From assembly GCA_011959925.1 (NCBI GenBank), contig BLMD01000383.1, positions 1-47,720 of the forward strand: a DNA stretch of 47,720 nucleotides, written 5' to 3'. Within the stretch, counting starts at the first letter, position 1; each line of letters opens with the position of its first letter. The notes under the pieces were generated by a model that was not told the DNA's origin, searched no databases, and saw only the letters and a list, made by a program, of their open reading frames with translations. A program made the translations under genes and the position numbers. The stretch comes from Lachnospiraceae bacterium. GTDB taxonomy: Bacteria; Bacillota; Clostridia; Lachnospirales; Lachnospiraceae. Of the stretch, positions 8,397 to 16,521 are shown piece after piece.

Positions 8397-10006
8397 TGGG
8401 GGAATATATGGAGAATAGAAACAGTTATTTTAAACCGTTAATAGAAAATGATGAACTGTATATTGAGATTATTCCGGCCATGGAAGGCGGAAAGACGTTA
8501 GATCCCAAAGAGCTTATTTCCTATCTTACCAAAAACGGATATCATGATTACAGTTTAAAAGACCTGAATCGTGCGGCAACGTCGGGCGAGCCGGAAAAAC
8601 TGTATATCGGAAGGAGTATGGGAAGAAATTTCAATGAGTTGGTAGACATTTCCGTATCGGTGGATAATATGCTGGTGCGCTGTAGATTTTATCCTGCGGC
8701 AGCGGGAGGCCGGGCGATCACAAAAGAGGATATTATGGATGAACTGGCGCATGAAAAGATCGTTTACGGAATCGATGAGACAATGATCAACAGCCTGCTG
8801 GTAAACAGAGAATACTGTACGGAATATCTGATTGGAAAAGGAACGCCTCCGACGCTTGGAAAGGATGCCAAGATCGAGTATTATTTTTCTACCCGTAAAA
8901 GTTTAAAACCAAAGCATAACGATGACGGTTCCGTGAATTATCACGATTTAAATATTATCAGCAAGGTGGAAAAAGATCAGCTGATTGCAAAATTGATCCC
9001 GGCAGTACCGGGGGAAGCGGGATGCGACGTACAAGGCGGCAAACTGAATCCCAAAGACGTCCACGATTTAAAGTTATCTTTTGCCAATAATATCCGGATA
9101 TCGGAAGACGGGACAAAGCTGTATTCCGAGGTGACGGGGCATGCGTCGCTGGTACAGGGAAAAGTATTTGTATCCGGCGTGTATGAAGTTCCGGCGGATG
9201 TGGACAATTCCATCGGGGATATCAATTATCCGGGCAATGTTTCGGTAAAGGGCAACGTAAAAAGCGGTTTTATCATTCATGCAAACGGAGATATTATCGT
9301 AGAAGGCGTCGTGGAGGGCGCACAGCTTTACGCGGGCGGTCAGATTATTGTAAAGCGCGGGATTCACGGCATGGGCAAAGGACTGCTTTCGGCAAAGGGC
9401 AACGTTGTGATCAAATTTATTGAAGGGGCTACGGTAAAATCCGGCGGTTATGTGGAGACGGAGTCGATTATTCAGAGCCAGGTATCCGCAAATTCGGAAG
9501 TGATTGTAAGCGGAGGCAAAGGATTGATCCGCGGAGGCATGGTACGGGTGAGCAATAAAGTATCGGCAAAAGTCATCGGTTCTGCGATGGGTATTGCCAC
9601 ACATGTAGAAGTCGGTATCGAGCCGAGGAAGCTGGAGCGGTTTGCACAGCTTCAGCAGGAAGCAAAGGATATTGGGAAAAAGATCGAAACGATCCGTCCG
9701 ATTCTGATGAATTACAGTGAAAAAATGAAGCTGGGAATTACGCTGACACCGGAACAGGCGCATTATATGAAGACGCAGGTACTGGCGTTAAAGGCGCTGC
9801 AAAAGCAGTATACTCCGGTGAATGAAGAGATTAACCGCCTGCGCATGGAGTTTATCGAAGCAGGAGGGGCAAAGATCGAGGTGCAGGATACGATATATCC
9901 CGGCGTAACGATAAAGATTTCCGATTTGTCGCTGACGACGAAAAGGGAGAGAAAATACTGTCGTTTTTATAAAGACGGCGGAGAGATCAAGACAGTCAAT
10001 TTATAA
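8396..10006 (+). CDS. FapA family protein (DUF342)
   Basis: The product (about 536 residues) belongs to the FapA/DUF342 family, cytosolic proteins with an N-terminal alpha/beta region, a central right-handed beta-solenoid and a C-terminal coiled coil. Here the solenoid appears as glycine/valine-rich short repeats at about residues 265-400 (for example NVSVKGNVKSGF, NGDIIVEGVVEGA, GGQIIVKRGI). A helical segment follows at about 410-485. The ATG at 8396 overlaps the fliA stop (TGATG); an ATG at 8408 with GGGGGA before it is an equally good start. The family often lies in flagellar operons, but its molecular role is poorly known. Confidence 0.88.
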   Translation: MGEYMENRNSYFKPLIENDELYIEIIPAMEGGKTLDPKELISYLTKNGYHDYSLKDLNRAATSGEPEKLYIGRSMGRNFNELVDISVSVDNMLVRCRFYPAAAGGRAITKEDIMDELAHEKIVYGIDETMINSLLVNREYCTEYLIGKGTPPTLGKDAKIEYYFSTRKSLKPKHNDDGSVNYHDLNIISKVEKDQLIAKLIPAVPGEAGCDVQGGKLNPKDVHDLKLSFANNIRISEDGTKLYSEVTGHASLVQGKVFVSGVYEVPADVDNSIGDINYPGNVSVKGNVKSGFIIHANGDIIVEGVVEGAQLYAGGQIIVKRGIHGMGKGLLSAKGNVVIKFIEGATVKSGGYVETESIIQSQVSANSEVIVSGGKGLIRGGMVRVSNKVSAKVIGSAMGIATHVEVGIEPRKLERFAQLQQEAKDIGKKIETIRPILMNYSEKMKLGITLTPEQAHYMKTQVLALKALQKQYTPVNEEINRLRMEFIEAGGAKIEVQDTIYPGVTIKISDLSLTTKRERKYCRFYKDGGEIKTVNL

Positions 10007-10029
10007 AATCAGCAGTATGAGGTGATAAC

Positions 10030-10350
10030 ATGGCAGTAGGACCGGTAACATTAAACGGCGTGATACCAAGAACACAGGATATGACCACGATTAAACAGCA
10101 GGAGGATCATAAACCTGTGCTGGATCAGCATAATATCCAGACGACGATGAAGACGCAGGGAGAACGTCAGTTAAAACAGGTAAATCATAAAGACGATGCA
10201 AACGAGCATAAAAAAAAGTACGATGCCAAAGAAAAAGGCAGCAATGCATATCATGGTCAGCAGCAGAAAAAAAAGAAAAAGCAGGAAGAGAACCCTGGGG
10301 AGAAGACACAATACAGGCAGTATGCCGGTGGGTTTGATATGAAAATTTAG
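10030..10350 (+). CDS. Hypothetical Lys/Gln-rich protein of the flagellar operon
   Basis: I do not recognise this 106-residue product. It opens with a short hydrophobic stretch (MAVGPVTLNGVIPRTQD) and is otherwise very polar, rich in Lys, Gln and His, with a run of seven Lys near residues 78-85 and a GGFDMKI end. No signal peptide or membrane segment is visible, and it is probably largely disordered. The frame is open with a GAGGTGATAACATG start context, 23 bases after the FapA gene and 15 bases before the next gene, so it is probably expressed. It could bind nucleic acid or another protein; no function can be assigned. Confidence 0.7.
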   Translation: MAVGPVTLNGVIPRTQDMTTIKQQEDHKPVLDQHNIQTTMKTQGERQLKQVNHKDDANEHKKKYDAKEKGSNAYHGQQQKKKKKQEENPGEKTQYRQYAGGFDMKI

Positions 10351-10365
10351 AGGAGAGCAGAAAAA

Positions 10366-11061
10366 ATGACAGGAGTAGAGATTCTGTTACTGGTAACAGG
10401 CGTAGTGTTTTTTATTGCCAGTTTCTTTATTACGGAAAAACTGGGACCGGGAGAACTGAATAAAATCGGGGAATTGAGCAATGAAGAAATCCAGAGAATT
10501 ATGGAGAGAGAGCTTCAGAAAGTCACCGATGAAATCGAAGGCAGAGTAGAGGAAAAAGCAGAGGAAGCCCTGGTGAATTCCGAGCGTATGATGGAAAAGG
10601 AATGCAATGAAAAGATTATGGCAATCAGCGAATATTCCGATACGGTCGTAGAATCGATGAATAAAACGCATAACGAGATTATGTTTTTATACAGTATGTT
10701 AAATGACAAGCATGCCGAGCTGACTGACTTTTCGGCTAAGCTGAATGAGCTTGCGAAGGAACTGGAGAAGAAAGACGAGGCGATCGTCGGGCATTTAAGC
10801 TATTCGGCGCCGTTTGAGGAAAAAAAAGAACCCGCAGGCGCCGGAAAGGACGAGCCGGCAGCTTTTCGGACGGAAATCAAAGAAGAAAATTTTCTGCCGG
10901 AAGAAGATGCAGACGATTCGGAAGAATCCAATCACAACGCAGATATCCTTGCTTTGCATAAACAGGGAAAATCGGCGATCGACATTGCAAGAGAGTTGGC
11001 GCTTGGACTCGGCGAAGTTCAATTGGTCATTGGTTTGTATGAGGGGAAGAGGAAGAAGTGA
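10366..11061 (+). CDS. Membrane-anchored coiled-coil protein, DUF6115/SwrB-like
   Basis: The 231-residue product has one N-terminal membrane segment (about residues 3-21, then FFITEKLG), a long charged coiled coil (about 30-145), an acidic linker (about 150-190) and a C-terminal helix-turn-helix-like segment (ILALHKQGKSAIDIARELALGLGEVQLVIGL, split at its ends). That C-terminal pattern recurs in DUF6115/DUF2802-type proteins found near flagellar and chemotaxis genes. The layout and the position after the sigma factor recall Bacillus SwrB, a membrane protein that activates the flagellar export gate; the link is inference from topology and context. Its TGA overlaps the GTG start of the next gene. 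Confidence 0.75.
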   Translation: MTGVEILLLVTGVVFFIASFFITEKLGPGELNKIGELSNEEIQRIMERELQKVTDEIEGRVEEKAEEALVNSERMMEKECNEKIMAISEYSDTVVESMNKTHNEIMFLYSMLNDKHAELTDFSAKLNELAKELEKKDEAIVGHLSYSAPFEEKKEPAGAGKDEPAAFRTEIKEENFLPEEDADDSEESNHNADILALHKQGKSAIDIARELALGLGEVQLVIGLYEGKRKK

Positions 11062-11630
11062 AGCTGAAATATTATCTAAGAGGAATCGGAGTCGGCGTAG
11101 TGATCACCACGATCTTATTTATGATTATCATTCCGCTCCATAAAAACGATGCGAAATCCCAGGATGCCGCAAAGCAGAATACGGAATCCAAAACGGTGGC
11201 GGATCTTAAGAAAGAGACGGAGACACAAGAGGAACGCGATACACAAAAGTCTTCCGAGACCGGGACGGAGCAGAAAGAAAAGCAGGATACAAAAAAACAG
11301 GATACCAAAGATCCGGACGCTTCCGATTCGTCTCAAAAGGACACGCCGAAGGAAAACCCCAAACAGGATGAAGCAGAAGCTTCAAAGCCGGAAACAAAAC
11401 CGGAAGAGAAACCGCAGGAGAAGGTCCGCATCGAAATCAGCGGCGGAGAGTTTTCGGATGATATCTGCCATAAGCTGGAAAAGACCGGATTGATCGATAG
11501 CGCGGAAGCGTTTAACCGGTTTCTGATCGAAAAGGATTATGACAATTCGATTATGCCGGGAACTTACGATATACCAAAGGATTCCACATACGAGCAGATT
11601 GCCGTATTGCTGACGACAAAAGTAGAATAA
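11058..11630 (+). CDS. Membrane-anchored protein with MltG-like LysM subdomain
   Basis: The 190-residue product has a hydrophobic N-terminal anchor (about residues 10-30), a long Lys/Glu/Asp/Thr-rich stalk (about 35-120) and a C-terminal domain of about 70 residues. The latter (VRIEISGGEFSDDICHKLE, then IDSAEAFNRFL, then MPGTYDIPKDSTYEQIAVLL) resembles the LysM-like N-terminal part of the endolytic transglycosylase MltG/YceG. The catalytic domain of MltG is absent. I infer a peptidoglycan-associated, outward-facing protein without hydrolase activity. It starts at GTG 11058, which shares bases with the previous stop (GTGA). It is the last gene of the flagellar run; no terminator separates it from the rplS promoter. 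Confidence 0.75.
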   Translation: MKLKYYLRGIGVGVVITTILFMIIIPLHKNDAKSQDAAKQNTESKTVADLKKETETQEERDTQKSSETGTEQKEKQDTKKQDTKDPDASDSSQKDTPKENPKQDEAEASKPETKPEEKPQEKVRIEISGGEFSDDICHKLEKTGLIDSAEAFNRFLIEKDYDNSIMPGTYDIPKDSTYEQIAVLLTTKVE

Positions 11631-11636
11631 AATATA

Positions 11637-11665
11637 TTGCATTACACATAAAATTATGATATAAT
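11637..11665 (+). promoter_or_regulatory. Sigma-A type promoter of rplS
   Basis: A -35 box TTGCAT (11637-11642) and a perfect -10 box TATAAT (11660-11665) are separated by 17 bases. The promoter begins seven bases after the stop of the last flagellar-operon gene and gives a leader of about 75 bases before rplS. Confidence 0.8.
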
Positions 11666-11680
11666 CGGATAGTTGTGTAA

Positions 11681-11734
11681 AGTATGCGATGGTCCTCTGT
11701 TACGAAAGCGTATTAAGAACATCGGACAGTTTAG
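11681..11734 (+). ncRNA. Possible L19 ribosomal protein leader
   Basis: The rplS leader can form CGAUG/CAUCG (11687-11691 with 11720-11724) enclosing a small hairpin UACG-AAAG-CGUA (11701-11712). Low-GC Gram-positives are known to carry an L19 autoregulatory leader at this place. I matched it by position and foldability only, not by covariance model. Confidence 0.4.
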
Positions 11735-11745
11735 GAGGAAATAAA

Positions 11746-12099
11746 ATGAACGCACATGAAATTATCAAAGGAATTGAGGACGAGCAGTTAAAAGCGGAAC
11801 CGCCTGTATTTCACGTAGGAGATACCGTAAAGGTTTACGGTAAGATCAAGGAAGGCAACCGCGAAAGAATCCAGGTATTTGAAGGAATTGTTTTAAAAAG
11901 ACAGGGTGGAAGCAATCGTGAGACATTTACGGTTCGTAAGTTTTCCAATGGCGTCGGTGTAGAAAAAACATGGCCGCTGCATTCTCCGAATGTTGAAAAA
12001 GTAGAAGTGATTCGTTTCGGTAAAGTCAGAAGGGCAAAATTAAACTACTTAAGAGGACGTACCGGAAAGTCTGCAAAGGTAAAAGAATTAGTGAGATAA
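11746..12099 (+). CDS. rplS: 50S ribosomal protein L19
   Basis: L19 lies at the 30S-50S interface. The 117-residue product shows the family signatures [25 protein letters not shown] (split at its ends), [21 protein letters not shown] and the C-terminal [20 protein letters not shown]. The start is fixed by AGGAGG at 11733-11738 and the family N-terminus ([11 protein letters not shown]); an upstream in-frame ATG would add 19 unrelated residues. It has its own promoter and is followed by a strong terminator, so it is largely a single-gene unit despite its neighbours. Confidence 0.98.
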   Translation: MNAHEIIKGIEDEQLKAEPPVFHVGDTVKVYGKIKEGNRERIQVFEGIVLKRQGGSNRETFTVRKFSNGVGVEKTWPLHSPNVEKVEVIRFGKVRRAKLNYLRGRTGKSAKVKELVR

Positions 12100-12106
12100 G
12101 AAAAAG

Positions 12107-12154
12107 ACAGCCGTATCCTGCCTTGGAGAATTCCAGACAGATGCGGCTGTTTTT
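12107..12154 (+). terminator. Rho-independent terminator after rplS
   Basis: ACAGCCGTATC (12107-12117) pairs with GATGCGGCTGT (12140-12150) with one G-U pair, followed by five T. A smaller TGGA/TCCA hairpin may form in the loop. Confidence 0.85.
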
Positions 12155-12217
12155 ACGACAGAAGCAGAAACAGAGAGGATCCTTTGATATGCACAAGGAA
12201 TACACAGGAGTAAATCA

Positions 12218-12796
12218 ATGAGAAGAAGAGGACTACATTTTGGGCAGGAAAAAAAGAAAGTGAATCTGCCTGTCATGAAAAATGCGGTGGTATGGATGCT
12301 CGAAATTGCGATTGTGCTGGCAATTGCATTTGTATTTGTCTATTATATCGGTTTTAGGACGAGCGTGGTAGGCCAGTCTATGGCGCCTACGCTGGAAAAT
12401 AAGCAGGAAATTCTGGTCAATCGTTTTATTTATTCCATATCGGATCCAAAACCCAATGACATTGTGGTTTTTTTGCCGAACGGCAATGAAAAGGCCCACT
12501 ACTATGTGAAACGTGTCATCGGTGTTCCGGGGGATACGGTTCAGATAAAAGACGGAGCCGTTTATGTAAACGGGGAGTTGTTTGAAGAAAAGGTGGAGAC
12601 GGCGGCAATTTTAGACGCCGAGCTGGCTTCTGAGAAAATCGTTTTGGAAGAGGACGAGTATTTTGTACTGGGTGACAACCGCAATAACAGCGAAGACAGC
12701 CGATATGCGAATATCGGAAACGTAAAAAAAGAATATATGATCGGGAAAGCGTGGTTTATCGTTTCCCCGTATCAGAAATTTGGCTTTATAGATTAG
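12218..12796 (+). CDS. lepB: Signal peptidase I
   Basis: LepB/SipS cleaves signal peptides of secreted proteins at the outer face of the membrane. The 192-residue product has a short cytoplasmic N-terminus, one transmembrane segment (about residues 22-43) and the serine/lysine dyad: Ser54 in VVGQSMAPTL and Lys98 in YYVKRVIGVPGD. Box E GDNRNNSEDSR is present. One membrane segment and a size near 190 residues are typical of Gram-positive type I enzymes. ACAGGAG precedes the ATG. It is followed by rbgA after 17 bases, as in many Firmicutes. Confidence 0.96.
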   Translation: MRRRGLHFGQEKKKVNLPVMKNAVVWMLEIAIVLAIAFVFVYYIGFRTSVVGQSMAPTLENKQEILVNRFIYSISDPKPNDIVVFLPNGNEKAHYYVKRVIGVPGDTVQIKDGAVYVNGELFEEKVETAAILDAELASEKIVLEEDEYFVLGDNRNNSEDSRYANIGNVKKEYMIGKAWFIVSPYQKFGFID

Positions 12797-12813
12797 AACA
12801 GGAGAACAGACAT

Positions 12814-13659
12814 ATGCAGTTTCATTGGTATCCGGGACATATGACGAAGGCAAAGCGTCAGATGCAGGAAGATATAAAATTGATCGACCTGATCATAGAA
12901 TTAGTAGATGCAAGGATTCCGGTTTCCAGCAGGAATCCGGATATTGACGAGCTTGGTAAGCACAAAGCCCGTTTGATTTTGATGAATAAAGCGGATTTGG
13001 CGGATGCAAAAAAGACGGAAGCCTGGAGCCGTTATTTTAAAGAGAAGGGCTATTTTGTCGTATGCATCGACGCCAGAAGCAAAAAGGGAATGAAAGCGAT
13101 CCAGAATGAGATTATGGAAGCGTGTAAAGAAAAGATTGAACGGGACCTAAGACGGGGGATCAAAAACCGTCCGGTCCGCGCAATGGTCGTGGGGATTCCG
13201 AATGTGGGAAAATCTACGTTTATCAATACGTATGCCGGAAAAGCATGCGCCAAAACGGGAAACAAACCGGGAGTAACCAAAGGAAAGCAGTGGATCCGAC
13301 TGAATAAAAACGTAGAGCTTTTGGATACGCCGGGAATTTTATGGCCGAAGTTTGAAGACCAGAAGGTAGGGCTTTTTCTTGCATTGATCGGATCCATCAA
13401 AGACGAAATATTGAATACGGATGAACTTTGCGTCGCTCTTTTGGAACTTTTGATGAGGGACTATCCGGGAGCGGTCGCCAGGCGTTTTGAGGTGGAGGAA
13501 ACAAAGGAGCCCGCAGCACTTCTTGGTCAGATTGCACAAAAGCGGGGATGCCGGAAAAAGGGAGACGAGCCGGATTACAGTAAAGCGGCGGCGCTTGTCA
13601 TAGACGAATTCAGAAGCGGAAAAATCGGCAGGTTTACGATTGAGCTGCCGGAAGAATAG
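12814..13659 (+). CDS. rbgA: Ribosome biogenesis GTPase RbgA (YlqF)
   Basis: RbgA is a circularly permuted GTPase needed for late 50S subunit assembly. The 281-residue product begins MQFHWYPGHMTKAKRQ, the diagnostic family N-terminus, so the start at 12814 (behind CAGGAGA) is preferred over an upstream in-frame ATG inside lepB. The motif order is permuted: G4 (MNKADLAD), G5 region (CIDARSKKGM), G1 (GIPNVGKSTFIN), G3 (LDTPGILWP). The C-terminal region is the usual ANTAR-like helical part. The order rplS-lepB-rbgA-rnhB matches Bacillus-type neighbourhoods. Confidence 0.97.
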   Translation: MQFHWYPGHMTKAKRQMQEDIKLIDLIIELVDARIPVSSRNPDIDELGKHKARLILMNKADLADAKKTEAWSRYFKEKGYFVVCIDARSKKGMKAIQNEIMEACKEKIERDLRRGIKNRPVRAMVVGIPNVGKSTFINTYAGKACAKTGNKPGVTKGKQWIRLNKNVELLDTPGILWPKFEDQKVGLFLALIGSIKDEILNTDELCVALLELLMRDYPGAVARRFEVEETKEPAALLGQIAQKRGCRKKGDEPDYSKAAALVIDEFRSGKIGRFTIELPEE

Positions 13660-13667
13660 GAGCTTGT

Positions 13668-14342
13668 ATGGCAGAAGAAAAGAAGACGAAGAAACAGCAG
13701 GAACGGGAGAAAAAACGGTTGGAAAAACTTGCGGCGGAACGGGAGAGGACGGAAGGCCTGAAAGTATACGAGAAACAGTATGCGTCGTTTGGAATCGTCT
13801 GCGGAGTCGACGAAGCGGGCAGGGGACCGCTTGCCGGGCCGGTGGTAGCGGGGGCGGTGATTCTGCCGCCGGATTGTACAATTCTTTATATCAATGATTC
13901 CAAAAAACTTTCCGCCAAAAAAAGAGAAGTGCTGTATCCCGTGATTATGGAACAGGCAGTTGCGGCAGGCATCGGCATGGCGACACCGCAGAGGATTGAC
14001 GAGATTAATATCCTGCAGGCAACGTATGAGGCGATGCGGGAAGCTATACATAATTTGGGCGTACAGCCCGATATATTATTAAATGATGCAGTTACGATTC
14101 CGGGGATTTCCATCCGTCAGATTCCGATCGTCAAAGGCGATGCAAAAAGTATTTCGATCGGGGCGGCAAGTATCATTGCCAAGGTGACAAGAGACAGACT
14201 GATGGAAGAGTACGACAGCATTCTTCCGGAATACGGGTTTGCATCCAATAAAGGATATGGCACAAAAGCACATATAGAAGCGCTGAAGGCTTACGGTCCG
14301 ACGCCTATTCACAGGAAATCGTTTATCAAAAATTTTGTCTGA
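13668..14342 (+). CDS. rnhB: Ribonuclease HII
   Basis: RNase HII removes RNA from RNA-DNA hybrids and single ribonucleotides from DNA. The 224-residue product contains the type 2 RNase H motif GVDEAGRGPLAGPVVAGAVIL (split at its ends; Asp48, Glu49), the ILLNDAVTIPG region with a catalytic Asp, and KGDAKSISIGAASIIAKVTRD with the fourth acidic residue. A Lys/Glu-rich helical extension of about 30 residues precedes the domain; similar N-terminal extensions occur in other Firmicutes. The start follows GGAGCTTGT, eight bases after rbgA. Confidence 0.96.
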   Translation: MAEEKKTKKQQEREKKRLEKLAAERERTEGLKVYEKQYASFGIVCGVDEAGRGPLAGPVVAGAVILPPDCTILYINDSKKLSAKKREVLYPVIMEQAVAAGIGMATPQRIDEINILQATYEAMREAIHNLGVQPDILLNDAVTIPGISIRQIPIVKGDAKSISIGAASIIAKVTRDRLMEEYDSILPEYGFASNKGYGTKAHIEALKAYGPTPIHRKSFIKNFV

Positions 14343-14412
14343 TACCGGACAATAAAAAGCGCTTTCGTTCTTTGGCAGATGCCGGTATGCGGATGTGCCG
14401 CGGGAGGTTAAG

Positions 14413-16206
14413 ATGCAGATTACGGATATGCTAAACCAATATAACAGAAATATTGCAAACGGCACGGAAATTTCTTCCGGAACGCAGGGGATCAAACAGG
14501 TGGTATCTTCGATTCAGGAAATGTCCGTAGGAAATGTATTTGAGGGAAATATCAACCAGATTGAAGACGGCGTGGTAACGCTTGGGCTTGGAGACGGAAA
14601 AACGATTCAGGCGAAATTGGATTCCGGCGTTACGGTGCATGTAGGGGAATCCATGTTTTTTCAGGTGCGTTCCAATAGCGGAAGCCAGATTGCAATCCGC
14701 CCGTTTTCCGGCGGAAACGGCAGTAATCCGACGCTTTTAAACGCCTTGAAGGCGGCAAATCTTCCCGTGAACGGCAAAACGCTGACCATGGTACATACGA
14801 TGATGGAGCAGTCTATGTCCATCGATAAACAAAGCCTGACGCAGATGGCAAGGTTTGTCATGGGAAATGAGGGGCTGGATGTTACTTCCATCGTGCAGAT
14901 GGCAAAACTCGGCATTCCGGTGACGGAAGAAATGATTGCCCAGTTTGAAAATTATAAATCCGATCAGTATGCGATACTGGATCAGATGGAGTCATTGATG
15001 GAGATCTTGCCGGAGCAGCTTGCCGGCGGGGAATTTGGCAGGGAAGAGATGATTTCTTTGAATCGTCAGATCCTTCAGATATTTTTGGGAGAACCGGATG
15101 TGTTGGAAGGCCTGCCGGCAGAGAGCCTGCCGCAGGGAGCCGCAGATGCAACCGGACAAAACGGGACCGTGCAGGCGTCTGTTTCGGACGGGAAAGTGCT
15201 TTTAAATCCATCCGGAGTGTTGGATGGCGGAACCGAACCGGGTACGGCGGAGCAGGCCGTAAACGCCCGGATTCTGGGGACGGCTTCGGAATCTGAGATG
15301 CTGACGTCAAAAGAAGATGCGGCGCAAAAGACAGAAAAACCTCAGGTACAGACGCAGGAGCAGATGCAGACGGCATGGAAACACCTCTTAAACGGGGAGG
15401 AGTTTTTGCAGCTTTCCAGACAGCTTGCAAAATTTCCGCAGTTTGCAGAAAATCCCGCTTTCTTTTCGAACGGCCAGTTACGGGGGGATCTTTCTTCCGG
15501 AGAACTTTTACAGCTGTTGGAACAGGTGTTTTCCGAAGCACAGGCGTCTGACAGACAGTCTCTTTCGGAACTGGTTTCCTCCAAAGAATACCGTACGCTC
15601 GTCCGGAATATGATCGAGCAGCAATGGCTGTTAAAGCCGGAGGAATTAAAGAGCGAACATAAGGTAAACGAACTGTATGAGCGTTTGGACCGCCAGTTAG
15701 AGCAGATGGAGAGAGTCTTAAAATCGTTCGGGCAGAGTTCGTCCCAGCTGTCCCATACGGCGGCAAACGTACGGGACAATATTCAGTTTATGAATCAGTT
15801 AAACCAGACGTACACGTATGTGCAGATTCCGCTGAAACTTGCGGGACAGAATGCACACAGCGAGCTGTTTGTCTACACGGATAAGCGGAAAAAAAGAGAA
15901 AAGGACGGAGAGTTCAGCGCTTTTTTGCACCTGGATTTGGACCATCTGGGTTCTACGGATGTTTCTATTAAACTGCACAACAAGCAGGTAGCAACCAATT
16001 TTTATCTTGCAGACGATCTTTCGTACCAGTTGATTTTAGAACATCTAAACCTGCTGGAAGAGAGACTGAAGCAAAAGGGCTATCAGGCTAAAATCCAGGT
16101 GATGAACCAGGAAGAGAATGTAAATTTTGTAGAAGACATTCTGAAACGGCAGACCCCATCCGCCGGAGGGATGGTACACAGATATTCATTTGATGTCAGG
16201 GCGTGA
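14413..16206 (+). CDS. FliK-like hook-length control domain protein (YlqG-like)
   Basis: The 597-residue product is probably a FliK-type protein of the kind found after rnhB in Bacillus (ylqG). The N-terminal and middle regions are rich in Gln, Ser, Gly and Asn with low complexity (about residues 20-300). The C-terminal ~110 residues (FSAFLHLDLDHLGSTDVSIKL, split at its ends, then VATNFYLADDLSYQLILEHLNLLEERLKQKGYQAKIQV in part) match the Flg_hook pattern of FliK: alternating beta strands, then a helix with L-x2-L spacing. FliK proteins measure hook length and switch export specificity through the FlhB C-terminus. GGGAGG precedes ATG 14413. The next gene, a free FlhB C-terminal domain, overlaps its stop. 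Confidence 0.72.
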   Translation: MQITDMLNQYNRNIANGTEISSGTQGIKQVVSSIQEMSVGNVFEGNINQIEDGVVTLGLGDGKTIQAKLDSGVTVHVGESMFFQVRSNSGSQIAIRPFSGGNGSNPTLLNALKAANLPVNGKTLTMVHTMMEQSMSIDKQSLTQMARFVMGNEGLDVTSIVQMAKLGIPVTEEMIAQFENYKSDQYAILDQMESLMEILPEQLAGGEFGREEMISLNRQILQIFLGEPDVLEGLPAESLPQGAADATGQNGTVQASVSDGKVLLNPSGVLDGGTEPGTAEQAVNARILGTASESEMLTSKEDAAQKTEKPQVQTQEQMQTAWKHLLNGEEFLQLSRQLAKFPQFAENPAFFSNGQLRGDLSSGELLQLLEQVFSEAQASDRQSLSELVSSKEYRTLVRNMIEQQWLLKPEELKSEHKVNELYERLDRQLEQMERVLKSFGQSSSQLSHTAANVRDNIQFMNQLNQTYTYVQIPLKLAGQNAHSELFVYTDKRKKREKDGEFSAFLHLDLDHLGSTDVSIKLHNKQVATNFYLADDLSYQLILEHLNLLEERLKQKGYQAKIQVMNQEENVNFVEDILKRQTPSAGGMVHRYSFDVRA

Positions 16207-16499
16207 GCAGTATGGAAAGAAAAAGGAAAGAGGAAAAAGTCAAAACCGCGGTTGCGCTTGCCTATGAGGCGGGAGATGTGGCGCCGAAGATTTTAGCGAC
16301 CGGAAAAGGCGAACTGGCGGAGCGGATCATAGAAAAAGGCAAAGCGGGCAATGTGCCGCTGTACAAAGATAACAAACTGGCAAATACACTCTCCAAGCTT
16401 GAAATCGGAGATACGATACCGCCGGAACTCTATGACGTGGTAGCGGAAATTTTGGTGTTTGTAGACGATATGGACCGGCTGCGGTCCAAGATCAAATAG
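16203..16499 (+). CDS. Free FlhB C-terminal domain protein (FlhX/YlqH-like)
   Basis: The 95-98 residue product corresponds to the cytoplasmic C-terminal subdomain of FlhB that remains after self-cleavage at NPTH. The alignment starts right after the position of NPTH: TAVALAYEAG, then VPLYKDNKLANTLSKLEIGDTIPPELYDVVAEIL (split here in part) equals the FlhB pattern ending in IPEELYxAVAEVL. There is no membrane domain and no NPTH motif. In Bacillus the homologue can replace the FlhB C-terminal piece. Start is either GTG 16203, overlapping the previous stop, or ATG 16212. With the FliK-like gene it may form a second specificity-switch module. Confidence 0.88.
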   Translation: MSSMERKRKEEKVKTAVALAYEAGDVAPKILATGKGELAERIIEKGKAGNVPLYKDNKLANTLSKLEIGDTIPPELYDVVAEILVFVDDMDRLRSKIK

Positions 16500-16521
16500 A
16501 GAAGAGGAAGCTGTTTCATCT

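Noticed and set aside
10250..10300. The A-rich Lys stretch as a slippage-based frameshift site
   Set aside because: The downstream frames offer no plausible coding extension, and the in-frame protein ends normally just before the next gene.
14882..15766. A long open frame on the minus strand (about 294 codons) inside the FliK-like gene
   Set aside because: The predicted product is Pro/Arg/Ser-rich low complexity without a family match or ribosome binding site; it is explained as the antisense of a codon-biased gene.
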